64,000 nucleotides of DNA from Ferrimonas balearica (GTDB taxonomy: Bacteria > Pseudomonadota > Gammaproteobacteria > Enterobacterales > Shewanellaceae). Where the stretch lies: NCBI RefSeq assembly GCF_019802085.1, contig NZ_JAHVHV010000003.1, positions 412,685 through 476,684 on the forward strand. The letters are read 5' to 3'. The notes beneath the pieces were generated by a model, which worked only from the letters and a program-made list of their open reading frames with translations, did no database searches and was not told the DNA's origin. Both the position numbers and the translations under genes were made by a program. Shown piece by piece: positions 24,943-33,962 of the stretch. Position 1 is the stretch's first letter, and every line of letters begins with the position of its first letter.

Positions 24943-25569
24943 ATGAAAAAGTTTGCTGTTGTCTTTGCTGTGCTGTCCATGTTCTCCACCTTGGCCCAGG
25001 CCGAGGGCGACGCCCAAGCGGGCCAGACGAAGGCCGTGACCTGCATCGCCTGTCACGGTATGGATGGCAACAGCCCCATCGATATGTACCCCAAGATCGC
25101 CGGCCAACACACCGGGTATATGGTCAAGCAGTTGAAAGAGTTCCGCCAGGCTGCGCAAACCGGTGGCCAGGAAGGGCGTCATGACCCGGTCATGAGCGGC
25201 ATGGCCATGGCCCTGAGCGACGAGGACATCGCCGACATCTCCGCCTACTTCGCCAGCCAGCAGATCAGCGCCGGTCCGGCGGCCGCCGAAGAGGTGCAGG
25301 AGCGCGGCCACCAGCTGTACATGGGGGGCGACGCCGCCCGTCAGATCACCGCCTGTGTCGCCTGCCATGGCGTCAAGGGTGAGGGCATGAGCCTGGCCGG
25401 TTACCCCGCCCTGGCCAGCCAGCACCCCACCTACCTGAAGATCCAGCTGGAGAAGTTCCGTGACGGCTCCCGTCACAACGACATGAACGGCATGATGGGC
25501 GGGGTGGCGAAGAACCTCACCGACGAAGACATCGCCATCCTGTCCCAGTACATCAGCGCGCTGAAATAA
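24943..25569 (+). CDS. Dihaem cytochrome c4
   Basis: This 208-residue periplasmic electron carrier has a signal peptide (MKKFAVVFAVLSMFSTLAQA). Two similar class I cytochrome c domains follow, each with a CxxCH haem site: CIACH near residue 32 and CVACH near 131. Distal methionines lie in VMSGMAMAL and MNGMMGGVA. The double-domain layout and length are those of cytochrome c4, which feeds electrons to terminal oxidases such as cbb3. The position after engB is the same as in Shewanella. It has a strong terminator. Confidence 0.95.
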   Translation: MKKFAVVFAVLSMFSTLAQAEGDAQAGQTKAVTCIACHGMDGNSPIDMYPKIAGQHTGYMVKQLKEFRQAAQTGGQEGRHDPVMSGMAMALSDEDIADISAYFASQQISAGPAAAEEVQERGHQLYMGGDAARQITACVACHGVKGEGMSLAGYPALASQHPTYLKIQLEKFRDGSRHNDMNGMMGGVAKNLTDEDIAILSQYISALK

Positions 25570-25590
25570 GCGGGACAGCACCATGGCAAT

Positions 25591-25615
25591 CGCGGGCCCT
25601 CGGGCCCGCTTTTTT
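25591..25615 (+). terminator. Intrinsic terminator of cytochrome c4
   Basis: GCGGGCCC / GGGCCCGC stem with a TC loop and a following T-run, 22 bases after the stop. Confidence 0.9.
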
Positions 25616-25743
25616 GTGCCCGGCCGACAGTGAAAAGCCCTTTTCACGCCCCACTTCGTCAGAGAAATGCACGATTGGTCCGACCCTTTCCAGCAGCATC
25701 CACCAACGCATCCATTGGTGCGTGCGTTATAACCCCGGCCATG

Positions 25744-25749
25744 TGTAAG
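25744..25749 (+). promoter_or_regulatory. Possible UvrY/GacA half-site upstream of csrB
   Basis: TGTAAG matches one half of the TGTAAG-N6-CTTACA response-regulator site; the other half is not recognisable. It lies about 165 bases before the predicted csrB start, a distance similar to that of the far-upstream UvrY site in E. coli. Confidence 0.35.
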
Positions 25750-25908
25750 ACATTTGCCATATTGTCTGCCAGACACCCCCACCTTGTTAGCAGGATGTTT
25801 CCAGGCAACCTTTTTCAAATCATGCACTTATAGATTTAACAAAATATATTGAGCCAGATCCCGTCGGAAAAAAAGTTGCGATCCAGCTCAAATTACGTAG
25901 AGTAGTCA

Positions 25909-26293
25909 CCGAAACGGAACGGACGCTTGGACAGGAAGGCCAGCGTTCACCAGGAAACTCCCTAGGATGGGGAGCGGCACTGGAAGCCAAGACTCAGGAC
26001 GAGACGGGACGGAGATCCCGAACCCACGGAGTTTTGGGTTTACATGGATGGTTACCTTCAGGTCAGGATGACCGGGTCGTAAGGATACGACGCCATGACG
26101 TTATGGATGACATAACAGGAAAAAGAAAAAAGGTCCGGAGTGACCACTAACAAAAAACGCACGCACGGAAGCAGGCAATAAAAAGAAGGAAGCAGACCGG
26201 GAAGTCTCACGCAGGTATGGAATGCCTGGTTACAGAATGGGGGAGTGTCTCCGACACCCTTGCGAGGCGGCAGAGCAATCTGCCGCCTTTTTT
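25909..26293 (+). ncRNA. csrB: CsrB-type regulatory RNA
   Basis: A 385-base stretch lacks a credible reading frame but carries about 23 GGA triplets, many as AGGA or ANGGA in hairpin-loop settings (CAGGAAG, TAGGATG, CAGGACG, TCAGGATGA, AAGGATA). This is the hallmark of CsrB/RsmZ RNAs, which sequester the translational regulator CsrA. TTGCGA (25876-25881) and TAGAGT (25898-25903), 16 bases apart, give a promoter. The end is a GGCGGCAGA / TCTGCCGCC stem (26266-26287) with six T. Location upstream of yihI is similar to related genomes. Confidence 0.92.
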
Positions 26294-26343
26294 ATCGCCA
26301 TTGCGCCTATAATGGCCGCTCCCGAGACCCGACAGGACCACCC

Positions 26344-26979
26344 ATGCTCTGCCCGCTGTGCCAGCACACCGACACCGGACACTACCACCAGGACAAACGC
26401 CGCCACTACTTCCAGTGCCAACGCTGCCAGTTGGTGTTTGCCGATCCCGCCTCCCTGCTGCCGGCCGCGGCCGAGAAGGACCAGTACGACAAGCACAACA
26501 ACGATCCGGCGGACGCCGGCTACCGGCGTTTCCTGGCGCGGCTGGCCGACCCGCTGCTGACCCGACTGCCCAGTGGGGCCGAGGGGCTGGATTTTGGCTG
26601 TGGCCCGGGCCCCACCCTGTCGCGGATGCTCAGCGAAGCGGGCCACCCGGTGGCACTGTACGACCCCTACTACGCCCCGGACCGCGCCCCCCTGCGGCGG
26701 CAGTACGACTTCATCACCTGCACCGAGGCCATTGAGCATTTCTACCGCCCGGCCCGGGAGTGGCAGCTGCTGCTGGAACGTCTCAAGCCCGGCGGCTGGC
26801 TGGGGCTGATGACCAAGCTGGTGCGCGGCCCCCAGGCCTTCGCCCAATGGCACTACAAAAACGACCCCACCCACGTCAGTTTTTTCAGCCAGGCCACCTT
26901 CGAGTTCCTGGCCCGACGGGACGGTTTGCGGCTGGAGTTCATCGGCAACGACGTTATCCTGCTGCAAAAACCGGCATAA
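26344..26979 (+). CDS. Class I SAM-dependent methyltransferase with N-terminal zinc ribbon
   Basis: This 211-residue protein starts with two CxxC knuckles (CPLCQH and CQRC, residues 3-35) likely to hold zinc. A Rossmann methyltransferase domain follows: the SAM motif I is LDFGCGPGPT (near residue 83) and a CTEAIEHF segment acts as motif III/IV (near 126). The fold is of the UbiE/Methyltransf_23 type; the substrate is unknown. A TATAAT at 26308-26313 gives it a promoter just behind the csrB terminator. It precedes yihI by 33 bases. Confidence 0.85.
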   Translation: MLCPLCQHTDTGHYHQDKRRHYFQCQRCQLVFADPASLLPAAAEKDQYDKHNNDPADAGYRRFLARLADPLLTRLPSGAEGLDFGCGPGPTLSRMLSEAGHPVALYDPYYAPDRAPLRRQYDFITCTEAIEHFYRPAREWQLLLERLKPGGWLGLMTKLVRGPQAFAQWHYKNDPTHVSFFSQATFEFLARRDGLRLEFIGNDVILLQKPA

Positions 26980-27012
26980 TCTGATATAAACCCGCCCCCA
27001 ATTGGAGGCCTT

Positions 27013-27525
27013 ATGACCCGAATCAAGAAATCCCGCAAAGTGAACAACAACGGCCCGACCCGGCCGGCCCGGGAGAAAGCCAGCGCCCGCAAGAAGCCGA
27101 GCAAGAAAGCCGGTAAGGGCCAGGCCAGCGGCAGCCGTCACAGCCTGTCCAAGGCCGCTCAGGCGCGCCTGGACGGTGGCACCGGCCAGGATCCCCGCAA
27201 AGGCAGCAAGAAGCCCGTGGCCCTGTTTGTCGACCAGCAGACCCCGGCCCAGCCGGCACCGCTGGCCCCGGAAGTGGAGCTGGCCCAGCTGGAGTCGGAT
27301 CCGCGCCTGAACCTGCTGCTGGAGCGCACCGAGGCCGGGGAAACCCTCAAGCCCAAGGACCAGCAGTGGCTGGACGCCACCCTGGATCGCCTCGGCGCGC
27401 TGATGCAGCAGCTGGGGCTGGACGAGGAGGAGGCGCCCGAGCACGACACCCCGATGGACGCGGAAGACGATCTGCTGGCCCGCTTTGAGCAGGGCGAAGC
27501 GATGCTGGACAACTACAAGGATTGA
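27013..27525 (+). CDS. yihI: Der GTPase-activating protein YihI
   Basis: This 170-residue protein stimulates the GTPase Der (EngA) and so tunes 50S ribosome assembly. The N-terminal third is very rich in Lys, Arg and Ser (MTRIKKSRK...KKPSKKAGKG), followed by the conserved RLDGGTGQDPRKGSKKPV-like stretch and an acidic C-terminal half with LERTEAGETL. This charge pattern is typical of YihI. It precedes the DUF2489 gene by two bases, as in E. coli-like and Shewanella genomes. Confidence 0.93.
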   Translation: MTRIKKSRKVNNNGPTRPAREKASARKKPSKKAGKGQASGSRHSLSKAAQARLDGGTGQDPRKGSKKPVALFVDQQTPAQPAPLAPEVELAQLESDPRLNLLLERTEAGETLKPKDQQWLDATLDRLGALMQQLGLDEEEAPEHDTPMDAEDDLLARFEQGEAMLDNYKD

Positions 27526-27527
27526 CG

Positions 27528-27965
27528 ATGCCGGTATGGATGATGGCGCTGGGCGCGCTGATCGTGGTGGCGCTGGCGGCCTACGCCGCCAGCCTGTTGT
27601 GGCAACTGCGCCAGGTCAAACAGCGCCAGGCGGCGGCCGTGGCCCAGCGGCGCAGCGATCTGCTGGAGCAGATCCAGCTGGTGGCCAAGGCCTGCCAGCA
27701 GCAGCAGTGTGAGCCCTCGGAAGGGGCGCTGCGCCTGGTGAACCTGTTGCGGGCCCTGCCGGACGCCGATCAGGAGCAGCTGCGCCAGCGCTACCCGGTG
27801 CTGCACGAGCTGTACGACAACATCGCCCACCACCCCATCCTGGAGGCCCGCAAGGCCCTCAAGCGCAACGAGCGGATGAAGCTGGACATGGAGCGCGCCC
27901 ACTGGGAGTCCCGCCTGGGGCCCAAGATGGGCGACGAACTGGCGGCCCTGGCAGAGCTGAGCTGA
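27528..27965 (+). CDS. DUF2489 membrane-anchored protein
   Basis: This 145-residue protein has one N-terminal helix (about residues 4-26), then a charged, mostly helical cytoplasmic region with heptad-like Gln/Arg/Leu runs. The pattern QLVAKACQQQQCEPSEGALRL and LYDNIAHHPILEARKALKRNERMKLDMER is typical of DUF2489. No function is known for the family. It starts two bases after the yihI stop, implying a shared transcript and possibly a related role in ribosome assembly (inference). Confidence 0.85.
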   Translation: MPVWMMALGALIVVALAAYAASLLWQLRQVKQRQAAAVAQRRSDLLEQIQLVAKACQQQQCEPSEGALRLVNLLRALPDADQEQLRQRYPVLHELYDNIAHHPILEARKALKRNERMKLDMERAHWESRLGPKMGDELAALAELS

Positions 27966-27968
27966 GGC

Positions 27969-28274
27969 TCAGGGGCAGTCCGGCGGCGCCAGACCCCGGG
28001 CCGCCAGCAAGGTCGCCAGCTGGATCCGTTCCTGGTCGCAGGCGGCCAGGGCCTGCTCCGAGGCCTTGGCCACCGAGAGCCAGCCCTTGTCCCGGTATTT
28101 GTCCACGTCCATGCGGTGAAACCCGCTCAGCTGCGCCACCCGGCACCAGCGCGTCAGCAGCGCGGCGTCCTCGGCCTGCTGCCAGTGCTGCGGTGTCTTC
28201 GCCGGCTGGCCAATTTCACAGGCTTTGCCCGCCCCCAGGGCCGGCAGACTGATCGCCAACAGCGCGATCGGCAT
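27969..28274 (-). CDS. Small secreted protein of unknown function
   Basis: This 101-residue protein has a short signal peptide (MPIALLAISLPALGAGK). The mature part is about 85 residues and contains four cysteines, which could form two disulfides. I do not recognise the family. ATG 28274 has AGGGA at a good distance; an upstream ATG at 28292 would add six residues. Its start faces hemN, so the two share a divergent control region. Its 3' end abuts the DUF2489 stop. Confidence 0.6.
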   Translation of the reverse strand: MPIALLAISLPALGAGKACEIGQPAKTPQHWQQAEDAALLTRWCRVAQLSGFHRMDVDKYRDKGWLSVAKASEQALAACDQERIQLATLLAARGLAPPDCP

Positions 28275-28410
28275 CACAACTTTCCCTAGCATCCTCAACA
28301 CCCCATTCGCAACTCTGTTGCCACATTGGTCAAATTTGGGGCCACGATCAATGGCGGGGCCCGGTAAAAGGTGCATAATGCGTTCATTCCGATCCCAAGG
28401 AGACGCTTTC

Positions 28411-29781
28411 GTGCAGGATAAGATCAGCTGGAACCAGGCCCTGATTGAGAAGTACAACTACTCAGGCCCCCGTTATACCTCATACCCCACTGCGATCGAA
28501 TTCCATAAAGATTTCGCTGACGCCGACCTGCGTCAGGCCATCGCCACCTCCGACAAGCGGGATCTCTCCCTCTATATCCACGTGCCCTTCTGCCACAAGC
28601 TCTGCTACTACTGTGGCTGCAACAAGATCATCACCCGCCACCCGCACAAGGCGGACCAGTACCTGGATTACCTGGAGCGGGAGATCAAGAACCGGGCACC
28701 GCTGTTCACCGAGTACACCGTCACCCAGATGCACTGGGGCGGGGGCACCCCGACCTTCCTCAACCAGGAGCAGATCCGTCGTCTGACCGGGTTGCTCAAA
28801 GAGCACTTCAACTTCGCCGGTGAGGGGGAGTTCTCCATCGAGATCGACCCGCGGGAGATCGAGTTGGAGACCGTGGACGTGCTCAAGGAGGTGGGTTTCA
28901 ACCGCATCTCCGTCGGCGTGCAGGACTTCAACAAAGAGGTGCAGGTGGCGGTCAACCGGGAGCAGGATGAGCAGTTCATCTTCGACCTGGTGAAGTACGC
29001 CCGCGAGCGTGGCTTCCAGTCCACCAACGTCGATCTGATCTACGGTCTGCCCCATCAGACCCCGGAGAGCTTCAACAAGACCCTGGCGCGGATCAAGGAT
29101 CTCAGCCCGGACCGGCTCTCCATCTTCAACTACGCGCACCTGCCGCACCGTTTCGCGGCCCAGCGCAAGATCCACGAGACCGATCTGCCGAACCCGCAGC
29201 AGAAGTTGAAGATCCTGGAAAACAGCATCAACACCCTGGTGGAAGACGGCTACCAGTTCATCGGCATGGACCACTTCGCCAAGCCCGACGACGAGCTGGC
29301 CAAGTTGCAGCGCGCCGGCAAGCTGCACCGTAACTTCCAGGGCTACACCACCCAGCCCGACGCCGATCTGCTGGGTCTGGGCGCCTCCGCCATCTCCAGC
29401 ATCGGTAACGCCTACGCCCAGAACCAGGTGGCGCTGAAGGACTACTACGAGGCGATCGACGCCGAGGGTCACGCCCTGGTCAAGGGCTGCTCCCTGGAGC
29501 GGGACGACTTCATCCGCCGGGCGGTGATCAAGCAGCTGATCTGCCACTTCGAGATGGACAAGACCGTCATCGAGCAGGAGTGGGACATCAACTTCGACGA
29601 ATACTTCGCCGAAGACCTCAAGCTGCTGGCCCCCTTCGTGGAGGACGAACTGGTGGAGCTGGACGGCAACATCATCCGCATCACCTCCCAGGGCAACCTT
29701 CTGATCCGCAACATCTGCATGTGCTTCGACCGCTACCTGCGCGAGAAAGCCCGTCAGCAGCAGTTCAGCCGGGTGATCTAA
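28411..29781 (+). CDS. hemN: Oxygen-independent coproporphyrinogen III dehydrogenase HemN
   Basis: HemN performs the anaerobic decarboxylation of coproporphyrinogen III to protoporphyrinogen IX in haem synthesis. The 456 residues match E. coli (457). The cluster motif is C61, C65, C68 with the HemN-specific extra Cys70 (CHKLCYYCGC). GGGTPTFL and the RYTSYPTA N-terminus are also diagnostic. GTG 28411 follows AAGGAG by eight bases. A CATAAT box at 28374-28379 could be the -10; an ATCAA half-site near -40 hints at FNR-type control but lacks its partner. Confidence 0.96.
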   Translation: MQDKISWNQALIEKYNYSGPRYTSYPTAIEFHKDFADADLRQAIATSDKRDLSLYIHVPFCHKLCYYCGCNKIITRHPHKADQYLDYLEREIKNRAPLFTEYTVTQMHWGGGTPTFLNQEQIRRLTGLLKEHFNFAGEGEFSIEIDPREIELETVDVLKEVGFNRISVGVQDFNKEVQVAVNREQDEQFIFDLVKYARERGFQSTNVDLIYGLPHQTPESFNKTLARIKDLSPDRLSIFNYAHLPHRFAAQRKIHETDLPNPQQKLKILENSINTLVEDGYQFIGMDHFAKPDDELAKLQRAGKLHRNFQGYTTQPDADLLGLGASAISSIGNAYAQNQVALKDYYEAIDAEGHALVKGCSLERDDFIRRAVIKQLICHFEMDKTVIEQEWDINFDEYFAEDLKLLAPFVEDELVELDGNIIRITSQGNLLIRNICMCFDRYLREKARQQQFSRVI

Positions 29782-29800
29782 GCCCAGCCCAAAATAGAAA

Positions 29801-29826
29801 AAGCCGCCCCGAGGGCGGCTTTTTTT
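29801..29826. terminator. Terminator between hemN and add
   Basis: AGCCGCCC / GGGCGGCT stem with a CGAG loop and six T on the plus strand; an A-run on the other side also allows use by the minus-strand add gene. Confidence 0.9.
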
Positions 29827-29834
29827 GTGCCCGA

Positions 29835-30842
29835 TTACCCCCGGGCCTGGCGTTTTCGGGCACGCAGCTCGGCCCGTTCAGCATCGCTCAAAAAGGCCAG
29901 CTGCAGGCCGTTGTGCTGGATCTGGCGCAGCTGCGCGTCGGTCAGGCCAATCCGCTCCCGGGCCATGCGGTACTCGAAGGGCACCGAGTTGGCGGACACC
30001 CCGGGGTCGTCGGTGTTCAGGCACACCGGGATCCCCGCCGCGACAAACTGGCGGATGGGGTGCACCTCGTAGTCGGCTACCGAGTTGGCGTGGACGTTGG
30101 AGGTGGGGCAGGACTCGATGCCGATCCCCTCCTGGGCCAGGTGAGCCATCAGGCGCGGATCCTGGACCGCGGTGGTGGCGTGTCCCAGCCGGGTGGCGCC
30201 CAACTCGGTCACCGCCTGCCAGATGCTCTGCGGCGGCCCCGGCTCCCCGGCATGGATGGTGACGTTGAGGCCGGCGTCCCGCACCCGGCGGAAGTGATCG
30301 ACGAAACGCTCCCCCGGGAACCCCAGCTCATCGCCGGCCAGATCGCAGGCGACAAAGTGATCCCGCTGGCTCAGGATGGCGTCCAGCTCCCGCTGGCAGG
30401 CGGCCTCGCCATCGCCGCGGCAGAGGATGCCGATGAGGTTCACCTTCACCCCGGTGGCCCGAGCCGCGCTCTGCACGCCATCCACCACGGCCTCCACCAC
30501 CCCGTCCTGGGGCAGTCCGTGGGGGCCGGCCATGTAGGCCGGAGAGAAGCGCAGCTCGGCGTAATCGACCCCCTCCAGGGCCAGATCCTCGACGTTCTCT
30601 CGCGCCACCCGATGCACCGCGTCCAGGTTGCCCAGCACCGCCACCTGGTAATCCAGCTTGGCCAGGAAGGCCTCCACCGAAGCACAGGGCTCGGTGACCT
30701 GCAGTATGGGGCGCAAGGCCGCCAGGGTGTCCGCCGGCAGGGGCAGGTTAAAGTGGCGGGCCAGCGCCAGTACGGTTTGCGGCCGGACGCTGCCGTCCAG
30801 GTGTCGGTGCAAGTCGGTGAGCACCAGGGTGTTGTCGGTCAT
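29835..30842 (-). CDS. add: Adenosine deaminase
   Basis: This 335-residue zinc enzyme converts adenosine and deoxyadenosine to inosine forms in purine salvage. The metal-binding LHRHLDGS lies near residue 10, the THIHAGE-like segment appears as VTIHAGEPG near 195, and the catalytic-site motifs LGHATTA and LNTDDPGVS follow near 222 and 275. Length equals E. coli (333). It stands alone, divergent from the DUF885 gene. Confidence 0.95.
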   Translation of the reverse strand: MTDNTLVLTDLHRHLDGSVRPQTVLALARHFNLPLPADTLAALRPILQVTEPCASVEAFLAKLDYQVAVLGNLDAVHRVARENVEDLALEGVDYAELRFSPAYMAGPHGLPQDGVVEAVVDGVQSAARATGVKVNLIGILCRGDGEAACQRELDAILSQRDHFVACDLAGDELGFPGERFVDHFRRVRDAGLNVTIHAGEPGPPQSIWQAVTELGATRLGHATTAVQDPRLMAHLAQEGIGIESCPTSNVHANSVADYEVHPIRQFVAAGIPVCLNTDDPGVSANSVPFEYRMARERIGLTDAQLRQIQHNGLQLAFLSDAERAELRARKRQARG

Positions 30843-30962
30843 GGGGGATCCCGAGTTGATGGATCCGCGGCCCCCTCCCTTTTGGCCAGACGGATCGTTA
30901 CACTGTCGTCACCCCCTCCCCGGGGGTGGAGCACAAGGATAAAGAAAACAAGGAAAAAAACG

Positions 30963-32690
30963 ATGAAAAAGTGCTTGGCCACGCTGCTGTTGCTGCTGGT
31001 CGGCTGTGCGGGTACCCCCCAGTCCGACGACACCCTGGCCCAACTGATGGACGACACCTGGCAGCTGCAGCTGTCCAGCTCCCCCACCCTGGCGGAGCGC
31101 TTCGGAGACGCCGACGCCGCCGGTCGCCTGGCGGACGTCTCCCCGCAGGCCCTGGCCCGGCGGGACGCCGCCTACCGGGCCCTGCTGGCCCGGGCCGAGG
31201 CCCTGGACGCCGACGCCCTGAACGCCGAGGAGCGGGTCGACCTGGCGATCTTAAGCGGCATATTGAACAACCGGGTGGACGCCTACGCCTTCGGTGAACA
31301 CCTGATGCCGCTCTCCTCCGAGGGGGGCTTTCACGCCTACGTGGCCAGCTTCGCCCGGTCCGCCCGTCTGGAAAACGACGCCGACGTGGCCCACTACCTC
31401 AGCCGCCTTGAGGCCCTGCCGGTCTATTTTGATCAGCAGATCGCCTGGATGCGCCAGGGCCTGGCCCAGGGCGTCACCGTACCCCAGGTGGTGCTGACCG
31501 GCTTCGAAGACAGCATCCAGGCGTTCATCCCCGAAACCCCGGAACAGAGCCTCTACTACCGCCCCCTCGAGGCGTTGGGAGAGGAACACGCCGAGGCTCG
31601 GGCCCGGGGTCTGGCGCTGGTGCGCGACGCGGTGATCCCCGCCTACCAGGGCTACTACGACTTTTTCGTCGGCGAGTACCGTCCCGGCGCCCGCCAGAGC
31701 ATCGCCGCCACCGAGCTGCCCGATGGCCCGGCCTACTACGAAAACCGGGTGCGTCATTTCACCACCTTGCCGATGACCGCCGATCAGGTGCACCAGCTGG
31801 GCCTGGAGGAGGTCGCCCGGATCCGCGCCGAGATGGAAGCGGTGATCGCCGAGCAGGGGTATGAGGGCAGCTTTGCCGATTTCCTCGTGTTCCTGCGCAC
31901 CGATCCCCAGTTCTACGCCCAGACCCCGGAGGAGCTGCTGCGCTACGCCGCCTACCTGTCCAAGCAGGCGGACGCCATGCTGCCGCGCTTCTTCAAGACC
32001 CTGCCGCGCACCCCCTACGGCATCATGGAGGTGCCCGCGGAGATCGCCCCCAAATACACCACCGGCCGCTACTCCGGCGCCAGCGCCGATGACCAGCCCG
32101 GCTACTACTGGGTCAACACCTACGCCCTGGACAAGCGCCCGCTGTACGAGATGGAAGCCCTGACCCTGCACGAGGCGGTACCGGGCCACCACCTGCAGAT
32201 CGCCCTGAGCCAGGAGCAGGAGGTGCATCCCCTGCGCCGCTACCACTACATCAGCGCCTTCGGCGAGGGCTGGGGCCTGTACGCCGAGAAGCTGGGCCTG
32301 GAGGGAGGCTTCTACCAGGACCCCTACAGCAACTTTGGCCGCCTCACCTACGAGATGTGGCGCGCCTGTCGCCTGGTGGTGGACACCGGCATGCACGCCA
32401 AGGGCTGGAGCCGCGAACGGGCCCAGGCCTTCCTGGCGGACAACACCGCCCTGTCGCTGCACAACGTCGGCACCGAGATCGACCGCTACATCTCCTGGCC
32501 GGGCCAGGCCCTCTCCTACAAGGTGGGGGAACTGACCCTGTGGCGTCTGCGTAGCAAGGCACAGGATGCCCTGGGTGAACGATTCGACCTGCGCGAATTC
32601 CACGACCTGATCCTGCTGGGGGGTTCCATGCCCCTGGCGGAACTGGAGCGTCAGGTGGACGCCTGGATCGTCCAGCAACAGCAAGGCTAA
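30963..32690 (+). CDS. DUF885-family zinc-peptidase-like lipoprotein
   Basis: This 575-residue protein has a lipoprotein signal (LLLLVGC, Cys15), so it should be membrane-anchored in the envelope. The DUF885 domain fills the rest and contains the metallopeptidase-like helix LTLHEAVPGHHLQ (HExxxGHH form, near residue 400). It also has the family segment FGEGWGLYAEKLG. The family is all-helical and related to carboxypeptidase Taq-like metallopeptidases; substrates are mostly unknown. AAGGAAAAAA precedes the ATG. A weak hairpin follows at 32703-32725. Confidence 0.88.
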   Translation: MKKCLATLLLLLVGCAGTPQSDDTLAQLMDDTWQLQLSSSPTLAERFGDADAAGRLADVSPQALARRDAAYRALLARAEALDADALNAEERVDLAILSGILNNRVDAYAFGEHLMPLSSEGGFHAYVASFARSARLENDADVAHYLSRLEALPVYFDQQIAWMRQGLAQGVTVPQVVLTGFEDSIQAFIPETPEQSLYYRPLEALGEEHAEARARGLALVRDAVIPAYQGYYDFFVGEYRPGARQSIAATELPDGPAYYENRVRHFTTLPMTADQVHQLGLEEVARIRAEMEAVIAEQGYEGSFADFLVFLRTDPQFYAQTPEELLRYAAYLSKQADAMLPRFFKTLPRTPYGIMEVPAEIAPKYTTGRYSGASADDQPGYYWVNTYALDKRPLYEMEALTLHEAVPGHHLQIALSQEQEVHPLRRYHYISAFGEGWGLYAEKLGLEGGFYQDPYSNFGRLTYEMWRACRLVVDTGMHAKGWSRERAQAFLADNTALSLHNVGTEIDRYISWPGQALSYKVGELTLWRLRSKAQDALGERFDLREFHDLILLGGSMPLAELERQVDAWIVQQQQG

Positions 32691-32702
32691 ACTCGCCTAA
32701 AC

Positions 32703-32725
32703 CCGGCGGGGGTCTCCCCGCCCTT
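32703..32725 (+). terminator. Weak hairpin after the DUF885 gene
   Basis: GGCGGGG / CCCCGCC stem with a GTCT loop but only three T, between the DUF885 and DUF1244 genes. Partial termination at most. Confidence 0.4.
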
Positions 32726-32739
32726 TGATTGGAGCCGTC

Positions 32740-33045
32740 ATGGACAAACAGACCGAAAGCGAAGTGCAGGCCGCGGTATTGCGCCGCCTGTTGAGCCACC
32801 TGGACAACCACAAGGAGGTGCAGAACATCGACCTGATGATCCTGGCGGATTTCTGTCGTAACTGTCTGGCCAAGTGGTACATGGCGGAAGCGGGAGAGCG
32901 GGGGGTGGAGGTGGACTACGACGCCGCCCGTGAAGCGATCTACGGCATGCCCTACAGCGAATGGAAAGCCAAGCATCAACAGCCGGCCACGGCGGAGCAG
33001 TTGGCGGCCTTCGAGGCCCGCCAGGCGGCCAAAGCCGGTTCATGA
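32740..33045 (+). CDS. DUF1244 protein
   Basis: This 101-residue soluble protein matches the DUF1244 pattern: VLRRLLSHLDNHKEVQNIDLMILADFCRNCLAKWY, then YDxAREAIYGMPYSEWKxKHQ. The two close cysteines (FCRNC) may bind metal. No function is established for the family. Its TGA overlaps the ATG of the lysophospholipase gene by four bases, so the two are co-translated. GGAG precedes ATG 32740. Confidence 0.88.
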   Translation: MDKQTESEVQAAVLRRLLSHLDNHKEVQNIDLMILADFCRNCLAKWYMAEAGERGVEVDYDAAREAIYGMPYSEWKAKHQQPATAEQLAAFEARQAAKAGS

Positions 33046-33962
33046 TCGAAGCGCTGGAGGCCCACCCCCTGTGGCAGCAGGCCCGCCACGGTGAATTCCC
33101 CGGCGTAGACGGGGTCACGGTACGCTACAGCCTGCTGCGTCATCCCCAGGAGCGGGGGGCCATCGCCCTGTGCAGCGGCCGAGTGGAGTCCTACCTCAAG
33201 TACTGGGAGTTGGTGGAGCAGCTGTACGCCGAAGGCTACAGCCTCTACCTGTGGGATCATCGGGGCCAGGGGCGCTCCGGGCGGATGCTGGAGGACCCCC
33301 AGATCGGCCACGTGGAGCGTTTCGACCACTACGTGGAGGACCTGCACCACCTCTACCAGGCCTTTATTGCCCCCGCCGGCCACCGGCACCGCTTCCTGCT
33401 GGGCCACTCCATGGGCGGGGCCATCGCCACCGAGTACCTGGCCCGTCACCCGGGCCACTTCCAGGCGGCGGCCCTGTCGGCCCCCATGTACGGGATCCTG
33501 CTGCCCGCCCCCAAGTGGCTGCTGCAGCCCCTGGTGGCCCTGATGGCCCGGGTTCGCCCCCACGGCTACATCCCCGGGGGCGGGGGCTACCACGTGCCCA
33601 CCTTCGAGGAAAACCAGCTGACCGGCGACCGGGAGCGCTACCAGGCGTTTCGCGCCCTCTACCACGCCCGCCCCAAGTTGCAGCTGGGGGATCCCAGCCT
33701 GCGCTGGCTCAGTGAGGCGCTGAAGCAGATCGATCGCCTGGCGCGGCTGCGAGTGCAGCCGCCCTTGCTGGTGATGCAGGCGGAGGCGGACACCATCGTC
33801 GACAATGCCGCCCAGGAGTCCTTTTGTGAGCGCCAGCCCCAGCACGCCCTTAAGCGGTTTGCCGGGGCGCGCCACGAGCTGCTGATCGAGCGGGACCCGA
33901 TCCGCGACGACGCTATTCGCTCAGCGCTGGCGTGGTTTGATCGTCATGGGGCTGGCCGCTGA
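33042..33962 (+). CDS. pldB: Alpha/beta hydrolase, lysophospholipase L2-like (PldB)
   Basis: This 306-residue serine hydrolase has the nucleophile elbow GHSMGG (near residue 126) and the oxyanion-region segment WDHRGQGRSGR (near 73). The acid residue lies in a D-containing QAEADTIVDN turn, and the histidine in GARHELLIE near the C-terminus. The arrangement is that of monoglyceride lipase/lysophospholipase L2 proteins. There is no signal peptide. It overlaps DUF1244 by four bases and its last 50 bases overlap the 3' end of the convergent GGDEF-EAL gene. Confidence 0.85.
   Translation: MIEALEAHPLWQQARHGEFPGVDGVTVRYSLLRHPQERGAIALCSGRVESYLKYWELVEQLYAEGYSLYLWDHRGQGRSGRMLEDPQIGHVERFDHYVEDLHHLYQAFIAPAGHRHRFLLGHSMGGAIATEYLARHPGHFQAAALSAPMYGILLPAPKWLLQPLVALMARVRPHGYIPGGGGYHVPTFEENQLTGDRERYQAFRALYHARPKLQLGDPSLRWLSEALKQIDRLARLRVQPPLLVMQAEADTIVDNAAQESFCERQPQHALKRFAGARHELLIERDPIRDDAIRSALAWFDRHGAGR

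Noticed and set aside
28338..28351. FNR box for hemN
   Set aside because: Only the ATCAA half is present; the other half reads GGGGC.
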